From Ailanthus altissimus (lineage: Eukaryota > Streptophyta > Magnoliopsida > Sapindales > Simaroubaceae), in the NCBI GenBank assembly GCA_946807835.1, contig OX327699.1, positions 498,501 through 562,500 on the forward strand: 64,000 bases of DNA, written 5' to 3'. Position numbers and translations under genes: made by a program. Under the pieces are notes generated by a model, which was not told where the DNA came from, made no database searches, and worked only from the letters and a program-made list of their open reading frames with translations. Positions 59,122 to 64,000 of the stretch are shown piece after piece; within the stretch, counting starts at the first letter, position 1, and each line of letters opens with the position of its first letter.

Positions 59122-60648
59122 TCGGTCTCCAAAGATACGAATGCATCTTTTCTCAAGTAGCCTTCTTATTATGATCTCAAGTGTCATTATTGACACTATT
59201 ATAACACCTTGGTGACTTAATATTACCAGTACCACCCTTACCATACACTTTCTTTCAACTCTTGTCACTCCAGTGAGTTATTCTTCAATGCTGCTGATAA
59301 GGGTTTATTAAATCTAATATTTTCATCTTTCAAACTTAATATTTGTTCGTAGAAATTAAGATTATTTAACTTTTGATTTATTTTGTTATTAGTTTTGTAA
59401 GTTTGGAGTCAATGGAGCAAATAGGATCAAAACTCTAATGAAAATAAATCAAAAACATCACATTGCTATAGTACCGCTACAGTGATTTACTATAGTACCT
59501 ATTGCCACGGTGCCCAAAATAGTATCTCACCACCGTGGCACCCAGGATTCAGCGTCGCATCGCGCGTGGCGGTGAACAATATTTTTGCTACAGTAACTCG
59601 TGAACAGTAATTTGAAGATAAAAATCTATAAATAGGGTTAGACTATGTAAACCTAATATGGATTTGGATTGTGTTAATTTTTAGTTTATGAACTTAATAC
59701 ATTCAATTGATTCATTCTATTTTGTGTTTTAATGCTTTCATTATACCTGATCAATATTTTGAATGATTAAAAAACCATGATGAACTCGAAAGAAGAATTC
59801 ATGTGTTTAGCCTAGGATAGTTTAATATATGATCATAGGGTAACAACTATGAGTTCCATCTAAGATAGATATATACTTAGGTGGCATGTATAGTATAATT
59901 TAGACTTGATTTTAATGAATTACATTCTGATTTGATTACTATAGACATATAGGTGATTGTTAGAATGTGTAATATAGTCACTTGACCATCGACAGAGGCT
60001 TGTGATGAGATTAGTGTCTAAGCTAAACAATTGATATTAATGGATTAACTAAATGGCTAATGAGTCCAATGAAATACTATGGAACAAGTCAAAACCCTAG
60101 ATTATCTTTATTTGTGAATTCTATCCTTTTACTTTTGTTCAGTTTAATTGATAGAGTAGATTAGTTAAATAAATTTCAGATTGTGATTTTTTAAATAAAA
60201 GTCAAGTGAGTACAATTTTAATACTTGATTTATAAAATTAGATCGTATAGTCCCCGTGGGATCGATATCTGGACTTAAAATCCTATATTACTTGATACGA
60301 TAGCGTGCACTTGCGCTTAGCTAGTATAACACATCAGCTGCCTCTTGATTTGCATCCCCTTAATAACCATGTTAAGCCAACTACAATATTCCCATTAAGC
60401 ACATACAACCCATTGTGCTTCTCACCCTTCATAATCACTATAAATCCTTTAACCACTTCCAATATTCCTTTTTTTTTTTTTGCTTTGATTAACCACCTTA
60501 CTTGATCTAGCACTCTTAGGAATATCAAGTTCCTTTTAACACTAAGAACATGTCTTACATTAGGTAACTTCCTAACTTTTTCATCATACAATCTCATCTT
60601 TATACTACTAATCCTCATGACTTGACAAGCAATATCTTTAAAGACATA
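59122..60648 (-). pseudogene. Second internally deleted copia region, split by a solo LTR
   Basis: Pieces at 59122-59294 and 60342-60648 join across the solo LTR. They match the region 56425-57450, with GEKHNGLYVLNGNIVVGLTW and FKDIACQVMRISSIKMRL, RHVLSVKRNLIF. The junction between the pre-integrase piece and the LTR is the same as in the R2 copy. Confidence 0.78.
59295..60336 (+). mobile_element. Solo LTR, 1042 bp, gypsy-like
   Basis: Starts TGATAAGGG, ends AACACATCA, and is flanked by a perfect GCTGC duplication (59290-59294 and 60337-60341). It sits in the copia remnant described above. The segment GTGGGATCGATATCTGGAC followed by GTGCACTTGCGC near its 3' end is typical of certain plant gypsy LTR ends. 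It has no coding content. Confidence 0.88.
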
Positions 60649-61220
60649 TGTCACGAGTCCTAAGTGAGTTAAGTCTGTGCAAAGACTTAACTAGAGTTAA
60701 CGCTAAATAAATTGAGCATTGGTATAGATGGATTAAGGAAGCTTCTGAGTGATTTTGAATCAAGAAGGAGAATTGTAAAAGTTAAAAGATTCAAAATTAT
60801 GATTTTCGTAAGAGAGAGGCAGAATTAATCCATTTTGGGATTTGCTTGGTGCACCAATTACTGACCAAAATGTCTGTAATGTCTAATGGTTGGTATAACC
60901 ATTGAAGACTAAAATAACTGCTAGTTGGTGCAGCTTTTTAAAACTAAAATTCTGAATTTTTTAGTATATAAAGGTTGATTATGGTATAGTCATTAAGCAC
61001 CCATATCTCTAGGTTTACAAAATTATTTGAGTGATTCTTATTGTTATGAATTTCTTGTAATTACTAGTTTAAATAATAAATAAGTTAAGATCTTGTAATC
61101 TACTGTTGATGTAAGCATTTGTTGTCGAACCACATAAAATTATTATATCTTGTGTTTGATTGCTTATCTATTGTGTGAATAATCTTTGCAATTCTTGTTT
61201 ACTTTAATTAATTGGTTCCA
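60649..61220 (+). repeat. LTR copy R4 (plus), solo
   Basis: 572 bp, TGTCACGAG...TTGGTTCCA. It is not followed by a primer site and its right edge abuts the hydrolase pseudogene. Flanks ACATA and ACAAA differ at one base, so a target duplication is only possible. Confidence 0.75.
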
Positions 61221-61223
61221 ACA

Positions 61224-61674
61224 AAAACAAGACTTCCTAGCTGATTGCAAAAGACATTGCCACCTCAACAAAATGGATGGTCCATGAGTTTATGGCTACA
61301 AGAATTTCAAAGAAGCTTGACATAATTGGGTTTTGTTTTAGAGATGGTTGAGCAATAGAGGTTCTGGCTACGGATCAGAATGCTTATTTTGGCATTGGGG
61401 TCTCCTTTTATGGCACAAGGATAGATCAGTCTCTAGCATCAAACGTTAAGGCACCTGTCTTGTTCATCTCAGGTGACGATGATCCTCCTTGTTCGGTGAA
61501 CGTGTTGAGGGATCTCGAGAAGAGCATTGGTTATGGGTCCAAGGAGGTGATTTTTCGGGGCAGAGGTCATGGCTATGCTGTTTGACCCAGTTCCCTAAAA
61601 AAGATGTAGATGCAGAACAAGCTTTTATGGAAATGAGAAAATGACTACATGATAGCTTGGTTCCAAACAATTAA
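61224..61674 (+). pseudogene. Hydrolase pseudogene, C-terminal half
   Basis: After KQDFLAD and a frame change it reads IAKDIATSTKWMVHEFMATR, ISKKLDIIGFCFRDG, a TGA, then AIEVLATDQNAYFGIGVSFY, VKAPVLFISGDDDPPCSVNV, SIGYGSKEVIFRGRGHGYAV, another TGA, and after a frameshift DAEQAFMEMRK to VPNN and TAA. The dienelactone hydrolase Cys, Asp and His positions are all visible. There is no intron in 450 bp. Confidence 0.88.
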
Positions 61675-64000
61675 ATTGTTGTCATTTCATTTTATAATTC
61701 TCACGAAAGTTTATAGCAGTAGTAAGAATCTTGATAAGACAAAGTAGCAAGTGAGTTGCATATATCATTTAAGACAAGTTTAGTTGTTGAAATATTGTTG
61801 GTATCAAACATGCTAAAAATCCCTGGTACTCTACATTTGTAAATATTTGCCTTTTTATCATATTTTATACATAGATCGAATAAATATATGAAATTTAAAA
61901 AAAAAATCATACAAATAGGTCTTTTGAATTTGAATGATGACCAAATATTAATGCATTCGCTTATAGAAAAACATTGAGCCCTGAAATTTGACGGCAAACT
62001 TAAAAATCCACCTACAGACGTTTTATACAAAATTATTTTAGATAACACTTGCATCCTCTACAAAATTATTTTAGATAACACTTGCATCGTCTGCAACAAC
62101 ACGACTATTGGCATAGAGTTAGTCAATGCTTATTCCTTAAATACCTAGTTGCTTCTTCGAAAAAAAAAGTTTCTGATTGAAGCATCAAGTGGCTGGTTTT
62201 ATTTAAGATATTCAACATACTGGTTAATAGTTGAAGAAAGTGGCAGAATTTAACCATATAAACACTGAGCGGAAATTTCAACACAGGAAGATGAATTTTT
62301 TATGTCAGCTTTGGCTATGCAATAACATCTAAAACTATTTGACCATCTAATTCGTCATCATCCGAGACAATAGTACTCATAAACCTACTTTAACAATGGC
62401 CAAAATAAATTCAGAGTTTTCAATGATTTTTTCCGTTGTGTGAATTTTGTAGACTAAATAAATTTAGATGCATAATAATAATAATAATAACAACAACAAC
62501 AATTAGTTTTCTTTTTATAATGATTTTCCAAGATTTTTCAACCGAGAGAGGACATATCTGATCCTCGTCATGAAATTAAACACAAGAATCTCTCAAATAA
62601 TAACATGCTGGTTGGATGAATGCAGAGAATCAGAGCAGTTGAACAACATGAGTGACCAACCAGAGTCTTTTCAAGTACATATAAACATCATAATCGTTTC
62701 TTGAAATCAGAATAATTTGGAGTAATAAAATAGCTAATCTTGTGAAAAAATTGCAAATTTAATTTAACTGGTATTTCCAAAGGGTGGCATTATTCTGGTT
62801 CCATCATAGAGAATAAAATCATTGTAAGACTTTCTGCTCCTCATCAGACAAGAACTTGTGAGATCTCAGAACGATCTCCAACTACAAAAATCTTGGATGT
62901 AGAAGAAAGCAAATAGAAAATTCAAGGCTTTCAATAAATCAATTATTTCTATCTTTTGTTTTCTTGGTAAATTTTCATCAGCAAGAATTACATCTTAACA
63001 TTGGTAATAATACTCAATGAAGTCTGCACGTACATCAAATAACTGTTTTATGAAGTGCAGTGTTTGTACTACAAATCCAAAAGACATCAAGAAAACGACC
63101 AAACATTCTCAACTGAAGAAAAATGTAATTTGAACAACTGATTAACTTGAGGTCAACTTCAAATTATCAACTCATTCATGTCCATCCTGTGAAAAACATA
63201 AGAACTACTAAAACTTTAGTATCAGAATTCAACGATGAACTTTACATTACAAAAACACTAACTTCTTCAAATCATAAAACACTTGCAATTCAATAAATAA
63301 AAAGACCTCCATCTACGCGTTGGAACATTAACAGACTCAGTCTTTTATTATTAATAAATAAATGGGTCATTACACCTCCATCTACCATCAACAATACTTT
63401 CATAATTCCATTCTTTTCCATAAGAACTGAATTCATTAACAATACACTAAAAATAGCTTAAATAGATCACCTAAAAATCCAAGATTTTGTGCATGCTCTG
63501 GATCGTGGTAGATTCCTAAAATGGTATTTTTTTTTTAAACTCTACCACTGAAAATATGTATGACAAAAAATTTTAATTTTAACTAATAATAAAAAATTTA
63601 TTTATTTAAGAATCAAGTTCTTAGATAATTATTTTTAATTTTTTTTCTCAAATATATTTTAAATAGTGAATTCTCCAAAAAACACTTTTCTGAGAATCTA
63701 CCACAAACCCAAACATGCACTTAAAATTAAAGCACCTAAAAGATACTAGAAGTGTTGTTATGCGATACAAAACTCAGAATCGACAATAAATATTAATGCT
63801 CCCCCAAAATATTTCATTTATCAATTCGATGATAGAATTTCTGTAGATTCAACTATTTCGACATGAAATTAGTAATTCAATTCTTCTTTTCAACTTGAGT
63901 CCAATGCACTATTACAACATAATCTAATATCCAATGAGAATGAACCTCATTCTGCAGGAGATGAACCTGGGAAATAAACCTGATACAGATCAAATTAAAG
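61675..64000. other. Intergenic, no gene recognised
   Basis: AT-rich to the right edge. It has a direct repeat of about 28 bp around CAAAATTATTTTAGATAACA (62030 and 62060) and an ATAATAATA/ACAACAACA microsatellite near 62475-62502. No convincing frame, RNA gene or element boundary. Confidence 0.5.

Larger units (their letters stand above)
51776..61674 (+). pseudogene. Decayed dienelactone hydrolase-like gene, interrupted by LTR cluster
   Basis: Fragments in order on the plus strand match a plant chloroplast-type dienelactone hydrolase (carboxymethylenebutenolidase-like alpha/beta hydrolase). They are a possible transit-peptide exon at 51776-51930, an N-terminal exon at 54481-54697, a short piece at 54931-55008, and the C-terminal half at 61224-61674. 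The catalytic elements can be traced (Cys in GFCF, Asp in SGDDDP, His in GRGHGY). The GG after the cysteine is changed to RD, and there are in-frame stops and frameshifts. About 6.2 kb of LTR sequence lies between MFNEWM and KQD, which should be nearly adjacent. No function is expected. Confidence 0.8.

Noticed and set aside
60644..61225. Target duplication for LTR copy R4
   Set aside because: Flanks ACATA and ACAAA differ, so solo insertion by integration is not proven.
1..64000. CRISPR arrays, rRNA, tRNA genes, organelle insertions
   Set aside because: None seen. Repeats here are retrotransposon ends, microsatellites or degenerate tandem units without CRISPR-like regularity.

Overview
This is a plant nuclear window, most likely from a woody dicot. 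It is AT-rich, has GT-AG introns, and carries a plant-type MLH1 and many LTR retrotransposons primed by initiator tRNA-Met. I could not name the species. There are no CRISPR arrays, operons or bacterial features.

The main gene is MLH1 (DNA mismatch repair) on the minus strand. Its start codon is at 43627 and twelve coding exons run down to 6522. They splice to exactly 579 codons with every phase consistent. The C-terminal exons lie beyond the left edge. The exons total 1.7 kb but are spread over 37 kb because retrotransposons have filled the introns.

Layout, left to right. Intron 12 holds element 1 (321-5541), an intact Ty1/copia element with nearly identical LTRs and one open 1384-residue polyprotein, in gene orientation. 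Intron 11 holds an old decayed copia (7411-16847) that was split by a young copia, element 2 (10872-15562). Intron 9 holds a second nest: a decayed copia (about 18750-26706) split by element 3 (21261-25644), followed by a truncated opposite-strand copia (26707-29667). Intron 7 has LINE and copia debris (32330-34385). Intron 3 has an internally deleted Ty3/gypsy element (39482-41854).

Right of MLH1 is a repeat-rich intergenic stretch. It holds a 1.7-kb solo LTR (44893-46595), a very AT-rich tract, a decayed copia with a small TRIM-like insertion (48227-50870), a foldback element (53784-54016) and a cluster of four related LTRs in mixed orientation (55009-61220) that includes a 1042-bp solo LTR. 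This cluster interrupts a decayed dienelactone-hydrolase-like gene on the plus strand, whose pieces I recognise at 54481-54697, 54931-55008 and 61224-61674, with a possible first exon at 51776. Nothing recognisable follows to 64000.

Most of the interest is in how the mobile elements are built. Two copia elements with unrelated polyproteins share the same R/U5 half of the LTR. One young element has lost the catalytic glutamate of integrase through an in-frame deletion. Another has lost almost all of gag. The untranslated leaders carry a regularly spaced, GC-rich 19-base motif. MLH1 exon 12 ends at what looks like a GC-AG splice site.
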